From assembly GCA_964351495.1 (NCBI GenBank), contig CAYGOC010000016.1, positions 1 through 27,555 on the forward strand: a stretch of 27,555 nucleotides of DNA, read 5' to 3'. This DNA comes from CAYGOC01 sp964351495 (GTDB lineage Bacteria; Chlamydiota; Chlamydiia; Chlamydiales; SM23-39). Both the position numbers and the translations under genes were made by a program. Shown here piece after piece: positions 1 through 7,971 of the stretch. The stretch's first letter is position 1; every line of letters starts with the position of its first letter. Below the pieces are notes generated by a model. That model did no database searches. It was not told the origin of the DNA and saw only the letters and a program-made list of their open reading frames with translations.

Positions 1-448
1 AAAAAGGAGCAAGAGAAGGATCTTCTTTCAAAAAAAAAGGAATTTTTGCCTCAAAAGAAAATTCTTGTAACATCTTTTGACAAAAAGCATGAATGGTAAA
101 GATAGAAGCTCTTTCAAAGTGTTGTAAAACCTCTTCTAAAAGGAGCTCTTTTTCTTCCATTTCATTTGGCCGATATGTGAGATAAGGAAAAACCGGCTTT
201 TCAAAAAGAGAAGGTTTTCGAAAAAAGCAAAGGGCTTTTTTTAAGGTTTGTAAAATACGGGTCTTTAGCTCCTGGGTTGCTTTTTTGGTAAAAGTAACCA
301 CTAAGATTTTTTCAAAAGGGATGTTTTCTTCTAAAATAAGACGAAGAAAAAGGTGTTCTATAGCAAAGGTTTTTCCCGTTCCGGCAGAAGCTTCTAAAAC
401 ACATCTTTTTTTAACAGAAAAAAGAGGGTCCAACACATCAAAATGCAT
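1..448 (-). CDS. recB: RecB exonuclease/helicase subunit, N-terminal part (cut by window edge)
   Basis: RecB is the 3'-5' helicase and nuclease subunit of the RecBCD double-strand-break repair enzyme and acts in the cytoplasm. About 149 N-terminal residues are visible. They contain a Walker A motif EASAGTGKT (residues 19-27), followed by ILVVTFTKKATQELKTRI (motif Ia of superfamily 1 helicases) and by IFTIHAFCQKMLQEF, the usual RecB segment before the nucleotide-binding core continues. I start it at the ATG whose first base is 448. This overlaps the recC stop by 11 bases, so recC and recB are probably translated in succession from one mRNA. A GTG at 436 is a possible alternative start. The rest of the gene, including the C-terminal nuclease domain, lies left of the window, so intactness cannot be judged. 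Confidence 0.9.
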   Translation of the reverse strand, partial: MHFDVLDPLFSVKKRCVLEASAGTGKTFAIEHLFLRLILEENIPFEKILVVTFTKKATQELKTRILQTLKKALCFFRKPSLFEKPVFPYLTYRPNEMEEKELLLEEVLQHFERASIFTIHAFCQKMLQEFSFEAKIPFFLKEDPSLAPF

Positions 449-3374
449 ACAAAGATCCCATAAGCTCTTTTAAGTGAGTAACCCACGTTTCGCAGTTTTG
501 CACTTCATATTCTTGCTCAAAAAACCAAGAAAAATAAGGATCAATAAACCCCCTTTTTCGCATTTCTTTTTCTACAGAATTTTGTAAATCCTGTAATGAA
601 GAAGAGAGTCCTTTTAAAAGAGGAGGAAAAAAAAGAGAAGGCTCTTTTTTTGCAAAAAGATAGTAGGAAAACCAGACTTCCCATTTCTTTTCTCTCTCTT
701 CTAAAAAAACCTCTTGCTTTTGTCCATCTTTTAGAAAAAGGAGCTGTTTTTTTATACCTTTCTCTTCAAAAAAAGGATGGTTTACAATAAGGATGTAAGG
801 AAAGCTTGTAAATAGGGTCTCTTCTTTTTTTTCTGCAAAAAGAAGGATCCCTTCTTTACAAACTAAGGGGATTTCTCCTTCTAAAAAAACTTTTTTCCCT
901 TGATATAGAAAAAAACAGTCTTCTAAAGAAACGGCAAAAAGATCTTGTTTTTGTAAGGAAAAGAGAGAGAGGGCTCTTTCGAAAAGCTCTTCTTGTTTTT
1001 TTTCTTTTTCGATAGAGATCTTTTCAAAAATTCCAGAAGGCATTTTCCCCTTTTCTTGGAAAAGAGAGAGGCTTTCTTCTAAACTGCTCTGTAAAAGACC
1101 TGAATGGAGAAAATGCTTGTTTAAAGGAGAAAGGAAAAACGCATCCTCTCCCTTTTGTTCTGGTAAAGAGAGTCCTTTTTTTTGAAAGAAAAACCGAAAG
1201 GGATTTTTACAAAGAAGAAGAAGCTCTTTGAAAGGAAGAGAAAAGGTAGAAGAAGGCTCTTCTTTTTCAAATGGGATAAAGGAGAGTTTTTTCTCTGGTA
1301 AAGAGGAACAGTTACCTTGTAAAGAAGAAGGAGTTAACTCAAAAGAGGAAGAGTAAGAAGAGAGCATTTCCTGCTTTTGAATTCCATAAAACTCCTCTAA
1401 AAAAGAAAAAAGCTCTTCTAGGGCAAGAGAGGGTAAAACAGCCTCTCCTTCTTCTTCACTTAGGTCTTTATATAAAAAGGTAAGGCTCTTCTTTGCTTGA
1501 AAAAACAGCTGTAGTAAAAGATAACGCTCTTTTTCTTCTTTGGGAAAAATACCGTTTTTTATTTCAAAAGAAGAAGAAAAAACTTCTCTTTGTAAAAACG
1601 AGTTTTCTTCCATGCCAATTAAGAAAATATGATCTTTAGAAAAAGGGGGAGAAAGCTCTAAAGAGACAAATTGGATCCCTTCTGAACAGGAGGGATGATA
1701 GGCTCCCTTTTTTCTTTCTACAAACTTTTGCAAATAGTAAAAAACAAAAGAAAATGAAAAATGGTTTACTTCCTCTTGCAAAGGTTTTAATAGATCTTGC
1801 AAAAAAGAAAAGGCTCTTTCTTCTTCTTTTATAGAGAAAAACTCAGACAGAAGGCTTTCACAAAGAATAGCCCATTCTTTAAGAGGTTTCTCTTCCTCAT
1901 TTTTTAGAAAAGATCCTTTTTTTTCTAAGTCTTGTAAAAGCTCTATCCATTTTGTGAGAAGCTCTATTTGGGTAAGATCTATTTGGTCTGAAAAAGGAGA
2001 GTTAACATAAAAAAAAGCCCCCTTAAGAAGTCTTTCTATCCCTTTTTGAAAGCTATGTACGTTTTGTTCTAAAAAACCTTCTCTTATCTGTACTTCTTCC
2101 ATCCATTTTTTTATTTGCAAAACTTCTGCATCTGAAAACGTTTGTTTTTTTGAGAAAAGAGGGTTTTCTAAAAGGGTTATGAAAATAGTAGGATCTCCTT
2201 TTTTTTCTATAAACTCTAGAAGATGTAAAAACCCCTGTAAAAGGAGGCTTTGAGAGAAAAGGGAAGTTCCTAAAATAGCATAATCAAAAGAAGAACTTTG
2301 AAAAACAAAATGGATAAAAGGTTCATATAGAGAAATATCAGGAACTAAGACGAGAATAGAAGAGCTTGATTTGGGATCTTGTTCTATTTTTTTATAAATT
2401 AGATGTTTTACTATTTGAACTTCTTTTAACAGGGAAAACCCTGTTCCATATACATGTAAGGAGTCGTCTTTTTTTCTTTGTTTTTTTTCTAAAGAGCCTT
2501 CTAAAAGATCTTTTTTTACTTCAGAAAGAAGGCTGGTTGAAAAAGACTCAGAGTAGAGCTCCTCTATTTCAAAGTCATACCCATCTAACTGCTGTAAAAA
2601 AAATTTACCTATATTTCCCCAATTTGCAAGTAGAGGATGTCTTTGTGTGAAATATTCTTTTACCAAAGAAGGGGAGAGCTTTTTTCTGATTTTTCTTAAG
2701 TAAAAATCAGAAAGATCTTCTTCCCAAAAATCTTTACAGGGGGAAAAAAGGTAAAAATAGACTTTATTTTTCTTAGAAAAACGATAAAAATACTCTAAAA
2801 AAACAGGGGGCATTTCTGCAAAATAGAAGATATGAACCTCTTTATCTTCTTGATATATAGGCTGCTTAGCTAGATCAAAAAAAGAAGGTAAGGTGTAAAC
2901 CTTATCCCAAAAAAAGGATTGCCAAGAACCCTTCCTTTCGGGTTTTCCATAGATTGCGTATAATGTAAATAGCTGGGCTGTATAGTAGGCTAGATCTTTT
3001 GCTTTTTTCCGGGTAAGAAGATTTTCTTGTAAAGAAAATCCTTGGAAGTATTCCCCCAGCTCTTTTTGAGCGGAAGGATTTTTCAGGTGATCAAGAAGCT
3101 TCCAGAATAACTGCTTGGAAGAAAGAGGAAAAGAAGAGTTCTGCGTTTTTTGGAAATGGCAAAGAGCTTCTTGTAATGAGAAAAATCGGAGGCCTAAACA
3201 GGCTTTATCTAAGGAAAATCGGTGATACAACCAATCCTTAAAATAAGGATGGGGAACTATCACATATTTTTCATAAAAAAGCTCTTTCTCGTAAGAAAAC
3301 AGCAAAGAGTTTAATTTTTCGAATAGAAGATCGAGCTCATTGCTGAAAAAAAGAGAGGGAGCAGAGCTTGTCAT
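438..3374 (-). CDS. recC: RecC subunit of exodeoxyribonuclease V
   Basis: RecC recognises Chi-type sequences and splits the strands in the RecBCD complex. The 978-residue product is somewhat shorter than E. coli RecC (about 1120). Recognisable family segments are the N-terminal VIVPHPYFKDWL region, the stretch SSSILVLVPDISLYEPFIHFVF (matching the RecC 'VMVPDIDSYTPFI' region), FLIGMEENSFLQRE (matching 'LLGMNDGVYPR'), and ERYLLLQLFFQAKKSLTFLY (matching 'DRYLFLEALISAQ'). The C-terminal third is rich in Phe, Lys and Glu and is poorly conserved. The ATG at 3374 has only a weak GGA upstream and no strong Shine-Dalgarno. It precedes recB with an 11-base overlap. A perfect TTGACA lies on the minus strand at 3437-3442, but no good -10 follows at normal spacing. 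No recD is visible in the window. Confidence 0.9.
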   Translation of the reverse strand: MTSSAPSLFFSNELDLLFEKLNSLLFSYEKELFYEKYVIVPHPYFKDWLYHRFSLDKACLGLRFFSLQEALCHFQKTQNSSFPLSSKQLFWKLLDHLKNPSAQKELGEYFQGFSLQENLLTRKKAKDLAYYTAQLFTLYAIYGKPERKGSWQSFFWDKVYTLPSFFDLAKQPIYQEDKEVHIFYFAEMPPVFLEYFYRFSKKNKVYFYLFSPCKDFWEEDLSDFYLRKIRKKLSPSLVKEYFTQRHPLLANWGNIGKFFLQQLDGYDFEIEELYSESFSTSLLSEVKKDLLEGSLEKKQRKKDDSLHVYGTGFSLLKEVQIVKHLIYKKIEQDPKSSSSILVLVPDISLYEPFIHFVFQSSSFDYAILGTSLFSQSLLLQGFLHLLEFIEKKGDPTIFITLLENPLFSKKQTFSDAEVLQIKKWMEEVQIREGFLEQNVHSFQKGIERLLKGAFFYVNSPFSDQIDLTQIELLTKWIELLQDLEKKGSFLKNEEEKPLKEWAILCESLLSEFFSIKEEERAFSFLQDLLKPLQEEVNHFSFSFVFYYLQKFVERKKGAYHPSCSEGIQFVSLELSPPFSKDHIFLIGMEENSFLQREVFSSSFEIKNGIFPKEEKERYLLLQLFFQAKKSLTFLYKDLSEEEGEAVLPSLALEELFSFLEEFYGIQKQEMLSSYSSSFELTPSSLQGNCSSLPEKKLSFIPFEKEEPSSTFSLPFKELLLLCKNPFRFFFQKKGLSLPEQKGEDAFFLSPLNKHFLHSGLLQSSLEESLSLFQEKGKMPSGIFEKISIEKEKKQEELFERALSLFSLQKQDLFAVSLEDCFFLYQGKKVFLEGEIPLVCKEGILLFAEKKEETLFTSFPYILIVNHPFFEEKGIKKQLLFLKDGQKQEVFLEEREKKWEVWFSYYLFAKKEPSLFFPPLLKGLSSSLQDLQNSVEKEMRKRGFIDPYFSWFFEQEYEVQNCETWVTHLKELMGSLYAF

Positions 3375-3394
3375 GAAGGAGATCCGTTTGATTA

Positions 3395-3457
3395 ATGGTG
3401 TTTAAAAATAGGGATGTTCTTGAGATTATGAATAATTGTCAACGGGAGAGGAAATGA
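3395..3457 (+). CDS. Possible 20-codon leader peptide upstream of the LplT-like gene
   Basis: A short reading frame starts at ATG 3395 and ends with a TGA that overlaps the downstream ATG at 3454 in an ATGA junction. An AAGGAG lies at 3376-3381, 13 bases before this start, which is longer than ideal. The peptide is basic at its end (QRERK) and has no run of one amino acid that would suggest classical attenuation. It could be a translationally coupling leader or chance; the overlap geometry is the only real argument for it. Confidence 0.22.
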   Translation: MVFKNRDVLEIMNNCQRERK

Positions 3458-5172
3458 TAAGAAATTCTCTTAGCGCTTTTTTTGGCCGTTTTTCTTCTTT
3501 TACCCTTCTTAATGTGACACAGTTTTTGGGAGCTTTGAATGACAATATTTTTAAGCTTTTAATCATCTATTTTTTAATCCACTTAAAAGGAGCCTCATCT
3601 GCTAATACCATCGTCGCTATAGCAGGAGGTGTGTTTGTAGTCCCCTTTCTTTTATTTTCTTCGGCATCCGGTATTTTAGCAGATAGAATCAGCAAAAGAA
3701 CTATTATAGTCTCTACAAAAGCTTTAGAAGTAGTTGTGATGGCTTTAGGTTCTATAGGAATTTTTTTAGAATCAGAAGTGAGTCTCTATTTTTTTCTGTT
3801 TTTGATGGGAATGCAAAGCGCTATATTCGGTCCTTCCAAGTATGGAATCATTGCAGAGCTTGTAGAAAATTCTAAACTCTCCAAAGCCAATGCCAGTATC
3901 ACTTCACTTACCTACTTAGCTATTATTTGCGGGACCGTTTTATCTTCTTTTTTGACAGAAGTGACCTCTAGAAATTATCTTTTGGTCTCTTTTGTTTGTG
4001 TTTTTATAGCTATTTTGGGCTTTATAGCCAGTTTTGGGATTGAAAAAACAAAGCCGAAGGGGTCAACTAGAAAGATTCATCCTTTTTTCTTATACCAGGT
4101 TTATGAGTCTATTCAGCTCAGTCTCAAAAGGAATCACCTCTTTCCTGCTATCTTAGGCGCTTCTTTTTTTCTATTTATTGGGGCTTATGTTCAGTTAAAT
4201 GTGATTCCCTATGCTATGGACTCTTTAAGTCTTTCTGAGATTCAAGGGGGGTATTTATTTTTTGCTACTGCAGTAGGGATTGCAATAGGCGCTAAAATAG
4301 CAGGAAGACTTTCAAAAGATAGGGTTCATTTGGGCCTTGCTTGTTTTTCTGGTTTTTTCATTGTCTTTCTTTTCTTTATACTCAGCTTTTTTTCTTCTCA
4401 CATTTACATTGTCATTTTTAGCCTAACTGCATTAGGGGTTTTTGGAGGGATGTTTTTAATCCCTTTTGAGACCTTTATCCAAGTTGCAAGTCCCGATAAA
4501 AGAAGAGGACAGCTAATAGCTGCCTCCTCTTTTTTAAGTTTTACAGGAGTTCTTTTAGCTTCTTTGAGCCTTTATCTTTTTAATGAAAAGTGGGGGTTTT
4601 CGCCGGCTGGGAGTTTTGCTATTGTGGGATTTTTAACGCTCTTGTTTAATTTGATTGTTTCAGGAAGAACTTCTGAATACTTTCTTCCCTTTATAGCAGA
4701 AAACTTTTGGATTCATAAATACTCTTTAGAAACCCTTTCGCCGTTACCTTCAAATCCTTGTTTTTTGATAACTCGCTCTTCTTCTTTTCGAGATCATTTG
4801 CTCTTGTTTTATCTTTTTAAAAGACTAAAACTGATCTATTTAATGCGCTTTTTTTCCGGATTTCCTTGGGTGAACGGCCTCATTAGCGCTATCCGCATTG
4901 TTTCTCCCTTCATGACTCCTGAAAGAAGTTTAGAAAAGCTATTTCATCTTTTGAAAAGGTATTATGTCCGAGATAAATACGTGCTTATCTTCCTTCCTCC
5001 TTATTATACAAAAGAAGTAATTCAAGCCGTCTATAACAAGATTTTTTTAGAAAATAAAAAAGAGCTTTTTCTAGTTCACCTAAAAAAAGAGAAAAAAAGA
5101 AAAGCCTTTCTGGCTCCTTTAAAAAAGAGAAAAGCACAGGTGTCTTTTACAAAGTTGTTTTCTCAAGGTTAA
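3454..5172 (+). CDS. LplT/YgeD-type MFS transporter with degenerate acyltransferase-like C-terminus
   Basis: The first ~400 residues form a 12-helix major facilitator protein. The N-terminal LNVTQFLGALNDNIFKLL and the loop GILADRISKRTI are typical of lysophospholipid transporters of the LplT family and of the transporter half of LplT-Aas fusions; in C. trachomatis the equivalent gene next to recC is annotated ygeD. The ATG at 3454 is chosen because GGAG (3445-3448) sits 5 bases upstream; a TTG at 3436 would add six residues but has no such site. The product is 572 residues, some 150 longer than a bare LplT. The tail has an acyltransferase-like outline: RSSSFRD (441-447) aligns with the NHxSxxD box and VLIFLPP (510-516) with VLIFPEG. 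The catalytic His and the Glu-Gly are absent, so the tail is probably inactive. The gene diverges from recC. The substrate is inferred, not shown. Confidence 0.82.
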   Translation: MIRNSLSAFFGRFSSFTLLNVTQFLGALNDNIFKLLIIYFLIHLKGASSANTIVAIAGGVFVVPFLLFSSASGILADRISKRTIIVSTKALEVVVMALGSIGIFLESEVSLYFFLFLMGMQSAIFGPSKYGIIAELVENSKLSKANASITSLTYLAIICGTVLSSFLTEVTSRNYLLVSFVCVFIAILGFIASFGIEKTKPKGSTRKIHPFFLYQVYESIQLSLKRNHLFPAILGASFFLFIGAYVQLNVIPYAMDSLSLSEIQGGYLFFATAVGIAIGAKIAGRLSKDRVHLGLACFSGFFIVFLFFILSFFSSHIYIVIFSLTALGVFGGMFLIPFETFIQVASPDKRRGQLIAASSFLSFTGVLLASLSLYLFNEKWGFSPAGSFAIVGFLTLLFNLIVSGRTSEYFLPFIAENFWIHKYSLETLSPLPSNPCFLITRSSSFRDHLLLFYLFKRLKLIYLMRFFSGFPWVNGLISAIRIVSPFMTPERSLEKLFHLLKRYYVRDKYVLIFLPPYYTKEVIQAVYNKIFLENKKELFLVHLKKEKKRKAFLAPLKKRKAQVSFTKLFSQG

Positions 5173-5184
5173 AACGAAGACAGT

Positions 5185-6570
5185 TTATGGCTGTTTTTCT
5201 TCTATAGAAAACAAAAAGTCCTCTACTGCTTTGGCTATTTTTTCTTTAGAAGCTCTTCCATAGTAGACTAGGTTAGAGCCTTCTTCCTTTGTAGGAATTA
5301 AAAACCCATTTTCATCATAACTTAAATGAACAGGCTCTGCTTTTAGTATATAAGAACTCTCTGTTGTAGCTAGAGCAACCAAAACATCTGCAAAAGTAAA
5401 TTGGACTTTACTTTCCGCGATTCTTTTGCCGAGCTTGGTATAAATTAGCATTTTTTTCCAAATAGCTTTTTCAGATAGAGGTATATTTTTTTCTACCCTT
5501 TCAAATTCTGCTTGTAATTTGGGATACAGCTCTTTGAATCCCTTGTAAGAATTCTTATTTTTCATTTGGATAGCTTCTTTATGAATTTCAGCAAAAAAGG
5601 TAGAAGAAGGACCCTTTTCTTTCATAAAACGGCTACTCATCTTTTCAAGATATGCAGTATTTTTTTGTAAGATGTAGGTGTTCCAGTTATCACATAAAGT
5701 GCGAAACATTTGTAAAAAAGGGTTTTGAGAGGTAGCTATTTGCTCTTGGATTTTCCTAGTCCAAGGAAACTCTTCACATACGCAAGGATTATCTCCGAGT
5801 ACACCGTAGGTTTCTAAAATAGCCATTTTTTCGTATCGATTCGCTAAGTAATTGATGGCTGCTTGGAGCTTTTGGGGATTACTATCTATAGAGCCTAAAG
5901 CCAAATCTGGATTTTGCACAATCTTTGGATCGTCCACTACTTTTCGTAGATTAAAGCTTCCATAAAAAAGCACGCTCGTTTTTTTTGCCAAATCTCTATC
6001 TAAAATGAACAGTTCAGGAGCGGGTTTAAGCTGTATAACAAAAGGTTTTTTTGCTTGTCTTACCCAATTCTCAAAAGCTCTTTCACCTATTTCTTCTTTT
6101 TGGGGAGAAGGAAATGGGATTTTTGCTAAAAACTCTCTACTAAACATCTCTTCTCCATCAAGAGGAAAAATATTTTCCTTTGTGGCAGCCCCTTCTACTA
6201 CTGGAATATGGATCCCAGAAGGAACTTCTAAATATTTTTGGAGTAGTTTTTCCATTCTAAGTTTTTTAATATTGGTATTTCCTTCTCCCACGATGATTAG
6301 TTGAATGGGATAACCTTGAGAAGGATGCTTTTTATAGAGGTAATTTGCCTTCTGGAAGAGGATCTTTAATGCAAAGACATCATCAGGCTCAAGGTCGGTA
6401 GCAATAGCTACTTCAGAATAGTCTTGTAATAAAAAATTTTCTGCTGAAAGAACTTTGTTTGTAGCTATTTCTTTCGATATGTGGGGAGAAAAAAACTGCG
6501 TTTTTACAATATAAAAGGAGAGAAACAAAGCCAGGGATATAAAAAAAACTTTAGTAAAAAATCGCTTCAT
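5185..6570 (-). CDS. Exported nucleoside-hydrolase-like protein
   Basis: The 461-residue product has an N-terminal hydrophobic segment (about 5-21, after MKRFFTK) that acts as a signal peptide or anchor, so the body should be periplasmic. VAIATDLEPDDVFAL (54-68) matches the calcium-binding DxDPGxDD start of inosine-uridine nucleoside hydrolases: the Asp equivalents are D59, D63 and D64, although the outer first Asp is Ala. The region KPFVIQLKPAPELF followed by SVLFYGSF matches the 'GPLTNLA ... IVIMGG' strand-helix-strand, and FTFADVLVAL (391-400) offers D395 in place of the C-terminal HDP aspartate. A long helical insert (about 270-375) is unusual. The family cleaves N-glycosidic bonds of nucleosides; substrate and activity are unproven here. 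AAGGAG stands 7 bases before the ATG. It is last in a three-gene envelope cluster on this strand and ends 12 bases from the convergent LplT-like gene. Confidence 0.55.
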   Translation of the reverse strand: MKRFFTKVFFISLALFLSFYIVKTQFFSPHISKEIATNKVLSAENFLLQDYSEVAIATDLEPDDVFALKILFQKANYLYKKHPSQGYPIQLIIVGEGNTNIKKLRMEKLLQKYLEVPSGIHIPVVEGAATKENIFPLDGEEMFSREFLAKIPFPSPQKEEIGERAFENWVRQAKKPFVIQLKPAPELFILDRDLAKKTSVLFYGSFNLRKVVDDPKIVQNPDLALGSIDSNPQKLQAAINYLANRYEKMAILETYGVLGDNPCVCEEFPWTRKIQEQIATSQNPFLQMFRTLCDNWNTYILQKNTAYLEKMSSRFMKEKGPSSTFFAEIHKEAIQMKNKNSYKGFKELYPKLQAEFERVEKNIPLSEKAIWKKMLIYTKLGKRIAESKVQFTFADVLVALATTESSYILKAEPVHLSYDENGFLIPTKEEGSNLVYYGRASKEKIAKAVEDFLFSIEEKQP

Positions 6571-6639
6571 TTCTCATCTCCTTGTTAAAAGCTCTTTGAG
6601 ATTGTGGTGAAGAATCCCATATGTTTTATCCAATACTAT

Positions 6640-6659
6640 TTCCTTAAAACAAGAAGGAA
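6640..6659. repeat. Short inverted repeat between porin and nucleoside-hydrolase-like genes
   Basis: TTCCTT at 6640-6645 and AAGGAA at 6654-6659 form a perfect 6-bp inverted repeat around an 8-base loop, in the 100-base gap between the two minus-strand genes. No U-run follows on the minus strand, so it is a poor terminator. It could be a weak mRNA hairpin separating the two genes or chance in AT-rich DNA. Confidence 0.3.
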
Positions 6660-6670
6660 TTTGTAAATCT

Positions 6671-7906
6671 TTAAAAAGCGTATATGATCTCTGTTTCGAA
6701 TTGACGGTATTCGAGATTGGGGCCTATCGACTTGTCCAAAGTCCAAGACATCACAAAGCTTTCCAAAAGGGTTAGATTGTTTGTGAAAGCATATAAAAGC
6801 TCAGCAGCCCATCCGTGATAGTTAGTTCTACCGACTGCATTTTCTCTTGTGTTAAGGGTTCCTTTTCCGTCTAGCCGTGTATTATAAAAACCCACTTTTC
6901 CCGCATTCCCCCTTCCGATCCCTGAAACATCGAAAGTAGGGATAGCTTGGGCTTGGACTAATTGGTAGTTAAGCTGAAAAGCCCAGTCCCCTTTTTTTCT
7001 TACCTGCCCTAAAGCTACTCCCGCATAAGAAGCCCAGTTTTGCTTTTGGTAGTTAGAAATATCGAGTTTTTTGGCAGCATCATTATAAAGGGCAGCTATG
7101 TAGAATTTTACCAATTTTGCATTTAAAAAAGAGCAGGGGAATTGGTATCCCAAAATAGCTTGGGAGACACGGAAATTGTACTCAAGAGAATTAACGCTGG
7201 TACCGGACGATTTTTTCCAGTCTATATAAGAGAGCTTACAAAGAAAACCTGTATTTAAGATGCGTAAAAATCCCAGTTCTACAAGGTAGGCAAAATGATC
7301 TTTTTTCTCATCTACAATTATACCGGCAAGATTGGCATAAAAATCACCTAAAGACTCTGTTGCTTGATTGAATCGAAATAAAAGCCCATCAAATAAAGAA
7401 CCAAACTCTACCTTAGAGTCAAAAACATTGAGTAAAAATCTTCTTCCTACTTCGGCATCCCAGGTGAAAGTGTCTTGGGAAATAATTCTTCCCCCCAGAT
7501 AGGCCTTTTCTAAAGATATATTGTTTGTAGAGCCTGTTTCTGTACCCATGTTGTTATCAAATTCCAGTTTTATAGCTCCCCATGTTCTATCTGTTCTGTA
7601 GTCGAGCATAAGGTTTACTTCCGTATCAAACCCTCTAGAAGGAGCGCCCGTTTCTGTATTATGGCCTCTTTGACGAATTCCGTTTCTTGTTTCTGCAGCC
7701 ATTTGAAATTCAGTGCGAACCTCCCCACTTAAAGAAAGAGAACCACCCAGCTCTTTTAGGGTGATCAATCTTTTTTCTCGAACCCACCTTCTCAAAGCGT
7801 CCATTTCTTCTTGTTCTGTTTTATTTTCAGCTGCATCTTCTTCGGCGAAAACGCAAAAAGGGAGAAAAAAAGAAAAAAGGAAAAAAATTCGTATTAGATA
7901 TTTCAT
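6671..7906 (-). CDS. Outer membrane beta-barrel porin-like protein
   Basis: The 411-residue product has a signal peptide with probable cleavage after FCVFA (residue 21), a short charged periplasmic stretch containing RRWVREKRLITLKELGG, and then alternating hydrophobic/polar strands throughout (for example LSLSGEVRTEFQM, WGAIKLEFDN, FAYLVELGFL). It ends in FETEIIYAF, with the terminal Phe expected of BAM-assembled barrels. These properties support an outer membrane porin of roughly 16-18 strands. The N-terminal 'WxRxKRxxTxKELGG' element before the first strand looks like the OprB-like porins of chlamydiae such as CT372, but that match is from memory. No clear Shine-Dalgarno precedes the ATG. 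It lies 65 bases downstream of the MOMP-like gene and 100 upstream of the nucleoside-hydrolase-like gene. The substrate is unknown. Confidence 0.72.
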   Translation of the reverse strand: MKYLIRIFFLFSFFLPFCVFAEEDAAENKTEQEEMDALRRWVREKRLITLKELGGSLSLSGEVRTEFQMAAETRNGIRQRGHNTETGAPSRGFDTEVNLMLDYRTDRTWGAIKLEFDNNMGTETGSTNNISLEKAYLGGRIISQDTFTWDAEVGRRFLLNVFDSKVEFGSLFDGLLFRFNQATESLGDFYANLAGIIVDEKKDHFAYLVELGFLRILNTGFLCKLSYIDWKKSSGTSVNSLEYNFRVSQAILGYQFPCSFLNAKLVKFYIAALYNDAAKKLDISNYQKQNWASYAGVALGQVRKKGDWAFQLNYQLVQAQAIPTFDVSGIGRGNAGKVGFYNTRLDGKGTLNTRENAVGRTNYHGWAAELLYAFTNNLTLLESFVMSWTLDKSIGPNLEYRQFETEIIYAF

Positions 7907-7933
7907 AACGGCATCAAGTTTGTTGGTGTTAGA

Positions 7934-7946
7934 CTAAGAATCTTAG
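7934..7946. repeat. 13-base near-palindrome upstream of the porin gene
   Basis: CTAAGA-A-TCTTAG is a perfect 6-bp inverted repeat around one base, 28 bases upstream of the porin ATG on the minus strand. Symmetry and position would suit a small operator or a leader structure; there is no direct support beyond that. Confidence 0.25.
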
Positions 7947-7971
7947 AAGAAAAAAAGGCTTTTATTCAACT

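Noticed and set aside
2366..2650. Plus-strand 94-codon open frame inside recC
   Set aside because: It is antisense to well-supported recC sequence and its translation is low-complexity Phe/Leu/Lys, as expected from reading an A-rich gene backwards.
5173..5203. Possible terminator hairpin between the LplT-like and hydrolase-like genes (ACAG/CTGT followed by T-run)
   Set aside because: The core stem is 4 bp and needs G-U pairs to extend; most of it lies within the end of the minus-strand gene. Too weak to call.
6005..6304. Plus-strand 99-codon frame inside the nucleoside-hydrolase-like gene
   Set aside because: The minus-strand frame has signal peptide and family motifs; the plus frame has none.
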